Positions 26,392 to 35,027 of a stretch of 64,000 bases of DNA are shown piece after piece. Source of the stretch: Murinocardiopsis flavida. Lineage in GTDB: Bacteria; Actinomycetota; Actinomycetes; Streptosporangiales; Streptosporangiaceae. A program made the translations under genes and the position numbers. Every line of letters begins with the position of its first letter. Within the stretch, counting starts at the first letter, position 1. The stretch lies in NCBI RefSeq assembly GCF_003014485.1, contig NZ_PYGA01000011.1, positions 62,001 through 126,000 of the forward strand. The letters are read 5' to 3'. The notes beneath the pieces were generated by a model. The model ran no database searches. It was not told the origin of the DNA and was given only the letters and a program-made list of their open reading frames with translations.

Positions 26392-26475
26392 AGGTCGTGT
26401 CTCGCGGGTCACGTCTATTGGGTCACGTCTCTTGGGTGATGTCTTTTGGGTGGTGTCTCGCGGGTCGTGCGCGGA
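26392..26475. repeat. Six tandem 14-bp iterons upstream of the response regulator
   Basis: Consecutive 14-mers from 26392: AGGTCGTGTCTCGC, GGGTCACGTCTATT, GGGTCACGTCTCTT, GGGTGATGTCTTTT, GGGTGGTGTCTCGC, and a partial sixth beginning GGGTCGTG. They begin 15 bases upstream of the GTG at 26377. Spacing is regular, with change concentrated in positions 5-7 and 12-14. Confidence 0.75.
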
Positions 26476-26497
26476 TCCGCGCCCCCGCACGGCCCCG

Positions 26498-26519
26498 CCG
26501 CGCCGCCCGGGCGGCGCGG
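26498..26519 (-). terminator. Compact hairpin downstream of histidine kinase
   Basis: CCGCGCCGCCC followed directly by GGGCGGCGCGG gives an 11-bp perfect inverted repeat without spacer; the tip must open to form a loop. It lies beyond the kinase stop codon and before the iterons. Confidence 0.4.
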
Positions 26520-26733
26520 ATCGGACACCGGCCGGGCCCGAACGCCCGACCAGGAGCACCCTCCCAGACCAGCGCCAGTCCGGGGCGCACCCAGGTGGCA
26601 CTTCGTCACGCCCGCTGCGCGGCCTTGCCGCAGGGCGAGCTGCCGGTGGACGCCGAAAGCAGCACCAGACGCGGCGGGTGGGCCGGTCTGCGCGCTCCGT
26701 CCCGATGTCCGATGCATCCCTGGACCGCGCCGG

Positions 26734-28491
26734 TCACCGGGTGCCGGTGGGGCGGCCGCGCGGGCTGGGTTCGACGGTGCTCTCGGTCTCCGCGGTTGCC
26801 TCCGACGCCGGGTCCTCCCTCGCCGAGCGCGGGTCGTACGCGTCCTTCGCCCGCAGCCGGCCGTCCTCGAAGCACAACCGGTACACCTCGTAGGGAGGTT
26901 CGTCGTTGGTGAACAGCACGCCGTTGGACCGGTAGTACGAGCAGCGCGCCCCCTCGGGCCGCTGCGGTTCCCGCACGGTGAACCGGGCGTCGTACTCGGT
27001 CTCGGGGAGCACCTCGACCACCCGCTCCTCCGGTTCGCCGACGCGCAGCGCCGCGAAGTCCTCCGGCGGCAGGGTCGACTCGGCGTCCTGGAAGATCGCG
27101 AGGCCGAGGGCCGTGGCGACGCCGACGATGCCGACCACCACCGGCAGGGCGATCATCGCGATCAGCCCCTTGCGCATCCGCTGCTGGGCGATCCGCAGGT
27201 CGCGGTAGGTGTCGTCCTCGGGTCCCGGCTCGGGGTCGGCGGCTGCCAGGGTCTGGTCGGGCAGCGGGAACAGGGCTGCGACCTCGAACCCCCCGTCGCC
27301 GGTCGGCCCCGAGTGCAGTGTCCCGCCGGCCAGCCGGACGCGTTCGGCGAGGCCGATGAGCCCGCGGCCGCCCCCGGGGCCGAACGGGAGCGGGCCGGCG
27401 GGCGGCGCGGCGTTGCGCACCGCCACCCGCACCCCTTGGTCCCCGCCGCGCACCCGCACCTGGACGGCTGCGCCGGGAGCGTGCTTGGTGGCGTTGGTCA
27501 GCCCCTCCTGGACCACCCTGTACGCGGCGCGGTCGGCCATCGGCCCGAGGTCGACCTCGTCGCCCTCGCGGGCGAGCCGCACGTCGACCCCTGACGCGTG
27601 GGCGCGCTCCACCATCGCGGCGATGCCCTCGTCAGCGGGCTCCCGGGGGACGGGGTCGGACTCGTCGCGCAGCACCCCGATGATCTCGCGCAGCCGGTCG
27701 GTCGCCGTGACCGCGCCGGCGCGCAGTTCGCCCGCAGACTCGCGGTGGCGCTCGTCGAGGTCCTTGGCGAGCTCCAGCGCCCCCGCGCGCAGCGCGATGA
27801 GGCTGAGCTCGTGCCCGAGGGAGTCGTGCATGTCCTGCGCGATCCGGGCGCGTTCGCGCAGCCGCGCGTCGTCGGCGTGCATCCGGCCCTCGCGCTCCGC
27901 CTGCTTCGCCCGCTGCCACCCGGCGAACATCAGCTCCTGGCGCTGGCGCCGGTAGTTGCCCATCAGCCATGGCAGCACCACCCCGCACAGCACCAGGGCG
28001 ACGGCCGACGGGACGGAGTCCAGCGGCTCCGCCTCGAACGCCAGCGTGACCGCACCGGCCAGCAGCGCCAGCAGGAACCACACGACGGAGGTCCAGGTGC
28101 GCACGGTGCGCCGGCCCGCCAGGTAGCACATCACCAGCACGGCCATCAGGAACGTCGGCAACACGAGGGTGCACAGGAAGGACGCCGCGGCCGACACCTG
28201 CGGGCGGGAGCGGTTGACGGCGACGATCGCGGCGAGGACGCCGAGCCAGGCGCCGACGTAGCCGACGGCGGCCGACCACCGGATCTCGGGGACCGCCGCG
28301 TCGAACCCGACATCGCCGATTCCGGTCACGATCAGGTTCGGCAGGACCGTCACCGCAAGCACGGCGAACAGCAGCAGGTCGAGCAGGACCGTGCGCCGGG
28401 TGCGGTGCACGTCGAGCGGCCGGAGCAACTCGCGTACCGGCCCCCACTGGGGGGATCCGTCCGCACCGCCCCCCGCCGGTGTGGTCGTCAT
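26734..28491 (-). CDS. Sensor histidine kinase with extra C-terminal membrane and extracytoplasmic domain
   Basis: A 585-residue kinase of the HisKA_3/NarX class. The N-terminal half has about five membrane segments (37-180). The phosphoacceptor H222 lies in RIAQDMHDSLGHELS, and the ATPase domain has EGLTNATKHAP and GGGRGLIGLAERV (373-385). Where such kinases normally end (about 415), this one continues: an acidic linker, a membrane segment (about 443-466), then roughly 115 residues outside, with LRVGEPEERVVEVLPETEY resembling an SmpA/OmlA start and two cysteines (C517, C540). The start ATG 28491 lacks a clear ribosome site. It presumably phosphorylates the regulator at 25712; the second sensor domain is unusual. 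Confidence 0.88.
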   Translation of the reverse strand: MTTTPAGGGADGSPQWGPVRELLRPLDVHRTRRTVLLDLLLFAVLAVTVLPNLIVTGIGDVGFDAAVPEIRWSAAVGYVGAWLGVLAAIVAVNRSRPQVSAAASFLCTLVLPTFLMAVLVMCYLAGRRTVRTWTSVVWFLLALLAGAVTLAFEAEPLDSVPSAVALVLCGVVLPWLMGNYRRQRQELMFAGWQRAKQAEREGRMHADDARLRERARIAQDMHDSLGHELSLIALRAGALELAKDLDERHRESAGELRAGAVTATDRLREIIGVLRDESDPVPREPADEGIAAMVERAHASGVDVRLAREGDEVDLGPMADRAAYRVVQEGLTNATKHAPGAAVQVRVRGGDQGVRVAVRNAAPPAGPLPFGPGGGRGLIGLAERVRLAGGTLHSGPTGDGGFEVAALFPLPDQTLAAADPEPGPEDDTYRDLRIAQQRMRKGLIAMIALPVVVGIVGVATALGLAIFQDAESTLPPEDFAALRVGEPEERVVEVLPETEYDARFTVREPQRPEGARCSYYRSNGVLFTNDEPPYEVYRLCFEDGRLRAKDAYDPRSAREDPASEATAETESTVEPSPRGRPTGTR

Positions 28492-28573
28492 GGGGACGAC
28501 GCTACATCGGAGTCGGACGGCGGCGGCACCGACGAAGGTCGACACCGGGGGGCGACCTTCGTCGCCCCCGGCC

Positions 28574-29260
28574 TCAGCCGACCGGGTAGTCGCGTGTCTC
28601 CAGGTAGGCCACCCTGCCGCCGATGTCGACGGTGCCGCCCGGGCCTGGCACGGCGTCGATGCGCGAGCCGACGCCCTGGCGGATGACGAGGGGGCGGCCG
28701 AGCTGCGCGCACAGGCGCATGGCGGCGGATCCGGTGGCTTCGTCCTCGACGACGCCGAGGTCGTGCGCGAACAACCGGACGCGGACCCGCCCCGCGGCCT
28801 CGTCCTCCCAGGCCCAGGCGTGCAGGCCGGCCGCACCGCCGTCGTCGGCGGTCAGCGCGTCGACGTCCGCGGGCGCGTCGAACTGGCGGGTGGCGAACTC
28901 GGGGGCCCAGTCGGGGTCGGCGCGGAACCAGGTGCGGCCGGCCTCGGACCAGGTGGTGACCTCGCCCGCAGGCGGGCGCAGCGTGGACACGCGGTGCCCT
29001 TCGCGGTCGAGCAGCCAGGCGGTGCCGACGAGCGGGTGCCCCGCCAGCGGCAGCTCGTTCGCGGGGGTGTGGATGGTCAGCTCCGCGGTCGCGGGGTCGG
29101 CGACGAAGACGGTCTCGGAGAAACCGAGGTCGGCGGCGATCCGCTGGCGCTGCTCGGCGGGCGGCCGCCCGGCGTAGAGGAAGACGCCGAGCGGGTTGCC
29201 GCCCTGGTCGTCGTCGCCGAGGAAGACCGTCACAACGTGGAGGGTGGTTCGCGCAGGCAT
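28574..29260 (-). CDS. PhzF family protein
   Basis: A 228-residue protein of the PhzF/diaminopimelate epimerase-like fold. GNPLGVFLYAG, then LGFSETVFV, ELPLAGHPLVGTAWLL and DEATGSAAMRLCAQLGRP (each a family motif) are present. It is somewhat shorter than the usual 260-280 residues, with the middle part reduced. PhzF itself isomerises a phenazine precursor; most homologues have unknown substrates and no phenazine genes are seen here. Start ATG 29260. Confidence 0.85.
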   Translation of the reverse strand: MPARTTLHVVTVFLGDDDQGGNPLGVFLYAGRPPAEQRQRIAADLGFSETVFVADPATAELTIHTPANELPLAGHPLVGTAWLLDREGHRVSTLRPPAGEVTTWSEAGRTWFRADPDWAPEFATRQFDAPADVDALTADDGGAAGLHAWAWEDEAAGRVRVRLFAHDLGVVEDEATGSAAMRLCAQLGRPLVIRQGVGSRIDAVPGPGGTVDIGGRVAYLETRDYPVG

Positions 29261-29424
29261 GCGGCTCACTATGCCAGTCGCGGCCGCGCTGCGCGGTGCG
29301 GGCACCCCGCGGGAGGCGCTGGGCCCGGCGGGGGTGTGCCGGTGGGTCGGCGGCTTGGTCGGTACTGGTGAGGCGGTCGGTGGAGTGGTCGGTGCCGGGC
29401 GGCCGGTGAATCGGTCGGCGGTGT

Positions 29425-29745
29425 TCAGTCGGTCGTGTTCAGCGGTTCCTGGACGCCCGCTGCGATGTCGCGGAGCGCCTGGACGTGGCGGTCGAAGGCG
29501 GACCGCCCCTCGGGGGTCAGCGCCAGGTAGGTGCGGGGACGGCGGCCGACGAAGGTCTTGCGGACCTTGACGTACCCGGCGGATTCGAGGGTCGACACCT
29601 GCTTGGACAGCGCGGAGTCGGAGACCTCGACGGTGTCGCGGACGAACTTGAAATCGGCCTGGTCGGCGGCTGCGAGCGCGGCGACGATCGAGAACCGGAC
29701 GGGCGCGTGGATGACGTCGTCGAGCTTGGCGCGCGGGTGCCTCAT
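29425..29745 (-). CDS. Winged-helix (MarR/HTH_27-type) regulator
   Basis: A 106-residue regulator: DDVIHAPVRFSIVAALAAAD opens the winged helix, VSDSALSKQVSTLESAGYV is the recognition part, and RRPRTYLALTPEGRSAFDRH the wing. The ATG at 29745 overlaps the stop of the membrane protein gene upstream (ATGA), so the two are translationally coupled. Small regulators of this type often control a co-transcribed membrane protein or exporter; a palindrome upstream of the pair (30300-30313) is a candidate operator. Confidence 0.88.
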   Translation of the reverse strand: MRHPRAKLDDVIHAPVRFSIVAALAAADQADFKFVRDTVEVSDSALSKQVSTLESAGYVKVRKTFVGRRPRTYLALTPEGRSAFDRHVQALRDIAAGVQEPLNTTD

Positions 29746-30200
29746 GCCTGGGGCTCCGCCGCGATCGCGTGGGCGTAGGCGGCGGCGATGAACGGCGGTA
29801 TCGCGCAGAGCGCCGCACCGGTCCCCCACCACCACGCTTCCCCGGGGAAGAACGCGGCGCCCACGACGACGGTGCCGGTGTAGAGCACCGACCAGCACCC
29901 GATCATGGCGAGGTGCAGCCGGCCGAACCGCAGCGGCGACACCGGCTGCCGGTAGGCGTACACCGAGAGCCCGCAGACGGCGACGACCCACAGCGGTGTG
30001 ACGACGCCGACGGTGATCGGCGTGGGGAACAGGCCCACCCCGAGGGTGAACACGAACGTGAGCACGCCGTAGACCGCGGCGTAGCCGGCGTACCAGCGCC
30101 CGTGCCGGCGCACACGGGAGTTGACGTCCTGCGCCGCCACCAGGGCTTCGAGTGCTTCCTCGCGCTGCATTGGGGCTCCGATCGGCCGTGCGGCCATCAT
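29742..30200 (-). CDS. Small integral membrane protein
   Basis: A 152-residue protein with four likely membrane segments: YAAVYGVLTFVFTLGVGLF, ITVGVVTPLWVVAVCGLSVY, LAMIGCWSVLYTGTVVVGAA and ALCAIPPFIAAAYAHAI. A short cytoplasmic N-terminus (REEALEALVAAQDV) precedes them. The double ATG at 30200/30197 follows AGAGAG. No family is recognised; proteins of this kind are commonly found before HTH_27 regulators in actinobacteria. It is divergent from the MFS exporter gene. Confidence 0.75.
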   Translation of the reverse strand: MMAARPIGAPMQREEALEALVAAQDVNSRVRRHGRWYAGYAAVYGVLTFVFTLGVGLFPTPITVGVVTPLWVVAVCGLSVYAYRQPVSPLRFGRLHLAMIGCWSVLYTGTVVVGAAFFPGEAWWWGTGAALCAIPPFIAAAYAHAIAAEPQA

Positions 30201-30299
30201 CGTCTCTCTGCGGTCGGCCCTCGCGGCGTCCCTGCTGTCTCCAGGTCGCCGGTCTCCAGGCCCCTTACTGTTGCCAGGATCGCACATACTTTCCAATTT

Positions 30300-30313
30300 G
30301 GCAAGTACTTGCC
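30300..30313. promoter_or_regulatory. 14-bp palindrome in divergent promoter region
   Basis: GGCAAGTACTTGCC is a perfect palindrome about 100 bases upstream of the membrane protein start and 184 upstream of the MFS start. It is the best candidate operator for the regulator at 29425. A nearby ATTTGG/CCAAT-like run lowers the local GC. Confidence 0.5.
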
Positions 30314-30496
30314 ACATCCGCCAACGGTCCCGATTCCGCCGGAACCCGGGGTACCGCGGGCAATCGCCCTGTGGTGGGATGTGCGAGGAACCCCCGTCCG
30401 ACCACCGCCGCACAGCACGGCCCGGTCGGAACGCGGCGGATCGCGACGCCGAGTCGCCGGATACCAGGATCGGGCGTCGCGCTGAAAGGGAGTCTC

Positions 30497-31750
30497 ATGT
30501 CCCCCCTCGCCACGCTGCGACGTATGCACGCGATCGCGGGCGCGCCACTGCTGATCGCCTCGTTCCTGGCACGCCTGCCCGTATCCATGGCCCTGATCGG
30601 CACCCTCACGCTGGTGACCGTCGAGACCGGCAGCGTCGCCATGGGCGGCCTCGTCTCCGGGGCCTTCGCCCTGGGCGAGACCATCGGCGGTCCGGTCATC
30701 GCCCGCTTCGCCGACCGGCGCGGCCAGCGGCCCGTGGTGCTGCTGTGCTCGCTGCTCGACGCCGCGCTGATCGGCGCGCTCGTCGTCGCCGTCTTCGCCG
30801 ACATCCCCGCCCCCGGCCTCATCGCGCTCGCCGCACTGGGCGGCCTGCTGATGCCGCAGATCGGCCCGCTTGCGCGGTCCCGGTGGATCGCCATCGCCAC
30901 GCGCCGCGCCGCCGGCGAGGCCCCCGGGGAGCGCGAGCGGTCCGTCTCCGCCGCCATGTCCGTCGACGGCGTGCTGGACGAGTCGGGGTTCGTCATCGGC
31001 CCCGCCCTCGTCGGCGTGCTCGCTGTCGCGGTGAACCCGGCGGCGAGTGTCGTGGGCGCCGCGGTGCTCATGGGCGTGTTCGGCGCGCTGTTCGCCGTGC
31101 ATCCCACCGCCCTGCCCGGAGCGCCGTCCGCGCCCGGCGGCGCCCACCGGCTCACCCGCCTCCCGCTGCTGGTCCTCACCCTGCCGATGTTCTGCCAGGG
31201 ACTGTTCTTCGGCGGCACGTCCACCGGGGTGACCGCGTTCAGCCAGGAGATCGGCCACGCCGACCTCTCCGGCCTGATGTACGCGGTGATGGGGGTGAGC
31301 AGCGCGGTCGCGGGGCTCCTGATGGCGTCCGTTCCGCCCCGCGTCACGCTGACGACCCGGCTGCGGCTCGCGGCGCTCACCCTGAGCGCGTGTTCGCTGC
31401 TGCTGCTCGCCGCGCCGGGCCCCGGCACCCTGGTCGCCGCGATGCTGCTCCTCGGCTGCGGGATCGGCCCCCACGTCGTCACCCTGTTCTCGCTGTGCGA
31501 GCGCGCCGCCCCCGCGCCCCGGCTGGCGCAGGCCATGACCATCATGCTGAGCAGCCTCATCCTCGGGCAGTCGCTCGGTTCGGCCGTCGCCGGGCGCCTC
31601 GCCGAGGACGTCGGCCACCAGGGCGCCTTCGCGCTCACCGCCGGGGCGGCGACCGCAGCGCTGCTGGCAGCGGTGGCGGCGGTGCGCACCCGCTGGTACA
31701 CCAGCCCCGCCGGCCGCGACCACGAGGCGCACGCACCCGCCCGCCCCTGA
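30497..31750 (+). CDS. MFS transporter
   Basis: A 417-residue protein with about 12 membrane segments. The loop between segments two and three reads ARFADRRGQRPV, a variant of the MFS signature GxLaDrxGrkxxl. RVTLTTRLRLAALTL and the symmetrical second half are also typical. ATG 30497 follows GAAAGGGAG. The substrate is unknown; membership in the drug-exporter-like group is likely, from overall pattern only. The C-terminal 15 residues are hydrophilic. Co-regulation with the divergent membrane protein/regulator pair is possible. Confidence 0.88.
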   Translation: MSPLATLRRMHAIAGAPLLIASFLARLPVSMALIGTLTLVTVETGSVAMGGLVSGAFALGETIGGPVIARFADRRGQRPVVLLCSLLDAALIGALVVAVFADIPAPGLIALAALGGLLMPQIGPLARSRWIAIATRRAAGEAPGERERSVSAAMSVDGVLDESGFVIGPALVGVLAVAVNPAASVVGAAVLMGVFGALFAVHPTALPGAPSAPGGAHRLTRLPLLVLTLPMFCQGLFFGGTSTGVTAFSQEIGHADLSGLMYAVMGVSSAVAGLLMASVPPRVTLTTRLRLAALTLSACSLLLLAAPGPGTLVAAMLLLGCGIGPHVVTLFSLCERAAPAPRLAQAMTIMLSSLILGQSLGSAVAGRLAEDVGHQGAFALTAGAATAALLAAVAAVRTRWYTSPAGRDHEAHAPARP

Positions 31751-31817
31751 TCCCGCCGACCCCTGATCCCGACCACCCCGGTCGGCCTCTCCGGTCAGTC
31801 TTGGCCGGTCGGCGCGC

Positions 31818-32300
31818 CTAGGAGCCGCCGGGCGCGGCCCCGAGGGCGACCGCGGGCTCGCGGGGGCCGGCGCGGAGCGCGCGGACCCCTTCCTCGGCGC
31901 CCTCTGCCGGGACACCGCCGATCAGGCCGCGGTGCCAGAGCCGGCGGCCCGCCACCTCGCGCAGCAGCGCCGCGTAGGCGCTGAGCACCTCGGCGTCCAG
32001 CGGGGCGACCGGGCGGTCCGGGTCGGCGTCGAAGCGGTCCGGAGCGGTGTCGAAGCGCTCCAGGTGGCGGGCGAGCACGAAGGAGACGACCGCGAGGCGC
32101 GCGCCGACCGGCCCGCGGGCCAGGTACGCCAGGATCCGGCGGCGGACCTTGGCCGCGTGCGCCGCGGTCCACGCACCCTTGCCGCGGGTGGCCCTCGCGA
32201 TGCGCCTTGCGGCCCTGCGCTCCGAACGCCGAACCGGCCAGCGCCCGGTGGTGCGGTCCGCCCCGGCCACGCGGATCACTTCGGCGGTGGGTGTCGTCAT
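31818..32300 (-). CDS. Hypothetical basic protein
   Basis: A 160-residue protein I do not recognise. Start ATG 32300; an upstream in-frame start at 32345 adds 15 arginine-rich residues. The first 60 residues are strongly basic (RRSERRAARRIARATRGKG), then come likely helices (VSFVLARHLERFDTAP, SAYAALLREVAGRRLWHR). There is no membrane segment or signal peptide. Codon bias is as in neighbouring genes, so I think it is real. It is convergent with the MFS gene. Confidence 0.5.
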   Translation of the reverse strand: MTTPTAEVIRVAGADRTTGRWPVRRSERRAARRIARATRGKGAWTAAHAAKVRRRILAYLARGPVGARLAVVSFVLARHLERFDTAPDRFDADPDRPVAPLDAEVLSAYAALLREVAGRRLWHRGLIGGVPAEGAEEGVRALRAGPREPAVALGAAPGGS

Positions 32301-32430
32301 GCGTCTGATCCTGCGACGGCCCGGGCCGGAGGGCGCGTCCGACACGCCGTCCGCGCCGGTAGGCCGCCCGCCGTCCGGTCGCGAAGCGCAACCGCGGCAC
32401 TACTTCGTTCGATTTTCGGCAAAAGGGGTA

Positions 32431-32460
32431 TTGACCGACGGCAAAAGTGGCCGTTAGCTT
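32431..32460 (+). promoter_or_regulatory. Promoter of the ROK regulator gene
   Basis: TTGACC (32431-32436) and TAGCTT (32455-32460) are separated by 18 bases in a low-GC patch. Transcription would begin near 32467, which excludes the in-frame GTG at 32447 as a translation start. Confidence 0.6.
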
Positions 32461-32527
32461 TGTGTCCCAGGTCACTGGCAGCAAGGACGCAGGACGACCG
32501 GACGCAGAACTGGAGACTCCGGAGACC

Positions 32528-33730
32528 GTGGTGAACTCACCGGGAGACGTGCTCGACCTCATCAACCGGGGCGACGCCGGCACACGGGCCGAACTGGCCC
32601 GGCGCACCGGCATGGCGCGATCGACCATCGCCCAGCGGGTCGACGCGCTCATCGAGTACGGCCTCGTGGAGGAGAGCGAATCCGGCGAGTCCACCGGCGG
32701 CCGCCCGCCCCGCGTCCTGCGGCTCAACACCGAGCGCAACTGCGTCATCGGCGCCGACCTCGGCGCCACCCACTGCCGCGTCGCCCTCCTCGACATCGGC
32801 GGGACGCTGCTGGCGAGCAGGGAGGACCCCCTGCTCATCACCGAAGGCCCGCTCCCGGTCATGGAGCACATCGACGCCCGGATGCACGAACTCCTCGCCG
32901 AGACCGGCCGCCCGATCGAGGCGGTCAAGGCCATCGGCATCGGGGTCCCCGGGCCCGTCGAGTTCGCGACGGGCCGGCCGGTCAACCCGCCGATCATGCC
33001 CGGCTGGCACGAGTACCCCATCCCCGAGTACTTCCGCGACCGCTACGACGTCGAGGTCCTCGTCGACAACGACGTCAACGTGCTCGCGCTCGGCGAGCAC
33101 CGGTTCGCGCACACCGACGCCGACCACCTGCTGTTCGTCAAGGTCGGCACCGGCATCGGCTGCGGGATCATCGCCGACGGGCGGCTGCACCGGGGCGCGC
33201 AGGGCAGCGCCGGCGACATCGGGCACATCCGGGTGCCCGGCTCCGGCGACGTGCTGTGCCGCTGCGGCAACACCGGCTGCCTCGAAGCGGTCGCCGGCGG
33301 CGCCGCGCTCGCCGCCCGCCTCACCGCCGCCGGCATCCCCGCCGCCGACGGGCGCGCCGTGGTCGAGCTTGTGAACAGCGGGAACGCCGAGGCCGGCCGG
33401 ATGGTCCGCGACGTCGGGCGCATCATCGGCGACGTCCTCGCCGGGATCGTCAACTTCTACAACCCCGGGGCCATCGTCGTCGGCGGTGTCATGGCCCAAG
33501 TCCACGAACCGCTGCTGGCAGGCGTGCGGGAGGTCATCTACCAGCGGTCGCTGCCGCTGGCGACCCACCTCCTCACCGTCGTTCCCAGCGGTGCCGGCGA
33601 GGAGGGCGGCGCGCTGGGCGCCGGCCGGCTCGCCATCGACCACATCCTCGCCCCCGACCAGATCAACCGCGCCCTCGCCAAGGGCCCGGGCGTTCCCTCG
33701 TCGGCCAAACCACCCGCGGCGACCCGGTAG
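32528..33730 (+). CDS. ROK family transcriptional regulator
   Basis: A 400-residue ROK repressor: an N-terminal winged helix (GDVLDLINRGDAGTRAELAR, RSTIAQRVDALIEYGLV) followed by a sugar-kinase-like domain with VIGADLGATHCRVALLDI, GIGVPGPV, and the zinc motif CRCGNTGCLEAVAGG. Two adjacent GTG codons (32528, 32531) follow CCGGAG; either may be used. It precedes the ABC importer genes on the same strand and probably regulates them in response to the imported sugar or its phosphate. The C-terminal 20 residues are Pro/Ala-rich. Confidence 0.92.
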   Translation: MVNSPGDVLDLINRGDAGTRAELARRTGMARSTIAQRVDALIEYGLVEESESGESTGGRPPRVLRLNTERNCVIGADLGATHCRVALLDIGGTLLASREDPLLITEGPLPVMEHIDARMHELLAETGRPIEAVKAIGIGVPGPVEFATGRPVNPPIMPGWHEYPIPEYFRDRYDVEVLVDNDVNVLALGEHRFAHTDADHLLFVKVGTGIGCGIIADGRLHRGAQGSAGDIGHIRVPGSGDVLCRCGNTGCLEAVAGGAALAARLTAAGIPAADGRAVVELVNSGNAEAGRMVRDVGRIIGDVLAGIVNFYNPGAIVVGGVMAQVHEPLLAGVREVIYQRSLPLATHLLTVVPSGAGEEGGALGAGRLAIDHILAPDQINRALAKGPGVPSSAKPPAATR

Positions 33731-33890
33731 CGACACGCTCCCCGCCGACCCTGCTCCCCCCGCCGATACCGCACCCTCCCGCCGACACCACCCCTCCCGC
33801 CGACATCCCCTCGCCACTACCGCTCCCCCCTGTCGACCCGCACCCCCGCTCTCTCCGCACTCCCCTTGACCCACCCCTTGGAGGCCCACA
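33731..33890 (+). promoter_or_regulatory. Pyrimidine-rich leader before the ABC importer operon
   Basis: 160 bases between the ROK stop and the binding-protein ATG, extremely rich in C and T on this strand with repeated CCGCCGAC-like elements. The ribosome site CTTGGAGG lies just before the ATG at 33891. I cannot define a -10/-35 pair. Confidence 0.35.
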
Positions 33891-34982
33891 ATGGGTTCGA
33901 TTCCGCAACGGCGTTCCCGCAACTGGCGCTCGCTCGCCGCACTCGCCGCGGGCGGTGTGCTCATCACCGCGACCGCGTGCAGCACACCCGAAGCCGGCGG
34001 CGGCGGCGAGGACGGCGGCAAGGAGGGCCCGTTCACCATCGGCGTGAGCAACGGGTTCATCGGCAGCGAGTGGCGCGAGCAGATGCTCGCCACCCTCCAG
34101 AAGGACTTCGACGAGTACAAGTCCGACGGCGTCGTCGACGAACTCGTCGTCGAGAGCGCCGATGTCGACGTCAACGGCCAGATCAAGCAGATCCGCAACC
34201 TGATCAAGTCCGATGTGGACGCGATCATCGTCAACCCCAACTCCCCCACCGCGCTCGACAAGGTGTTCGGCGAGGCCGCCGACCAGGGCATCAAGATCGT
34301 CGCCATCGACCAGGCCGTGGAGTCGAAGGACGTCACCAACGTCGTCATCGACCAGGGCGAGTGGGCGAGCATCTCCGCGGAGTGGCTGGCGGAGGAGGTC
34401 GGCGACGGCGGCGAGATCATCGCCGTCAACGGCATCGACGGCCACCCCGCCAACGAGGCCCGCTGGGAGGGCGCCAAGAAGGTCTTCGACGACGCCGGCG
34501 TGAAGGTCGCCGCCAACGACTACGGCAACTGGGACCAGGCCACCGGCCAGCAGGTCACCAAGGACCTGCTCGCCAGCCACCCCGACGTCGACGGCATCTT
34601 CGTGCAGGACGGCATGGCGCTGGGCGCGTTCCAGGCGCTGGAGTCGGAGAAGAAGGTCGGCGACATCGCCATCACCGGTGAGGCCCGCGTGGGCTTCATG
34701 AAGCGCTGGCAGGAGCAGCGCGAGGGCGACGGCGACTTCACCAGCATCGGCGTGCCCAACCCGCCCTCCGTCTCCGTCTCGGCGCTGCACGTGGTCGTGC
34801 GGATGCTCGAGGGCAAGAAGTTCGGCGACTCCCTCGAAGGCAACTCGGTGTACCTGCCGATCCCCGAGACGGTCACCGACGAGAACTTCGACGAGCAGTT
34901 CGACGCCGTCAAGGACGAGCCCGACACCTACGCGGTCGACCACAGCGTGACCGCGAAAGAGGCCGACGACTACTTCCAGTAG
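33891..34982 (+). CDS. Sugar ABC transporter substrate-binding lipoprotein
   Basis: A 363-residue periplasmic-binding protein of the RbsB/type 1 class, anchored outside the membrane. The signal reads RRSRNWRSLAALAAGGVLI with lipobox ATAC (cysteine 29), then a Gly/Glu linker. FTIGVSNGFIGSEWREQM, VDAIIVNPNSPTALDKV, VVIDQGEWASISAEWLAEE and GIDGHPANEARWEGAKKVF are family patterns. It is highly acidic. TTGGAGG precedes the ATG. It delivers a monosaccharide, pentose or polyol to the permeases encoded downstream; the ligand cannot be told from sequence. Confidence 0.93.
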   Translation: MGSIPQRRSRNWRSLAALAAGGVLITATACSTPEAGGGGEDGGKEGPFTIGVSNGFIGSEWREQMLATLQKDFDEYKSDGVVDELVVESADVDVNGQIKQIRNLIKSDVDAIIVNPNSPTALDKVFGEAADQGIKIVAIDQAVESKDVTNVVIDQGEWASISAEWLAEEVGDGGEIIAVNGIDGHPANEARWEGAKKVFDDAGVKVAANDYGNWDQATGQQVTKDLLASHPDVDGIFVQDGMALGAFQALESEKKVGDIAITGEARVGFMKRWQEQREGDGDFTSIGVPNPPSVSVSALHVVVRMLEGKKFGDSLEGNSVYLPIPETVTDENFDEQFDAVKDEPDTYAVDHSVTAKEADDYFQ

Positions 34983-35027
34983 CCGGAGCCGATGCCGAGA
35001 AGAGCCCGTTGGGACCGAGGAGAAGCC

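Larger units (their letters stand above)
26378..26733. other. Control region between histidine kinase and response regulator
   Basis: 356 bases holding the 14-bp iterons (26392-26475), a compact GC-rich hairpin (26498-26519) and otherwise no supported frame. The remainder to 26733 shows nothing I can assign. Confidence 0.6.
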
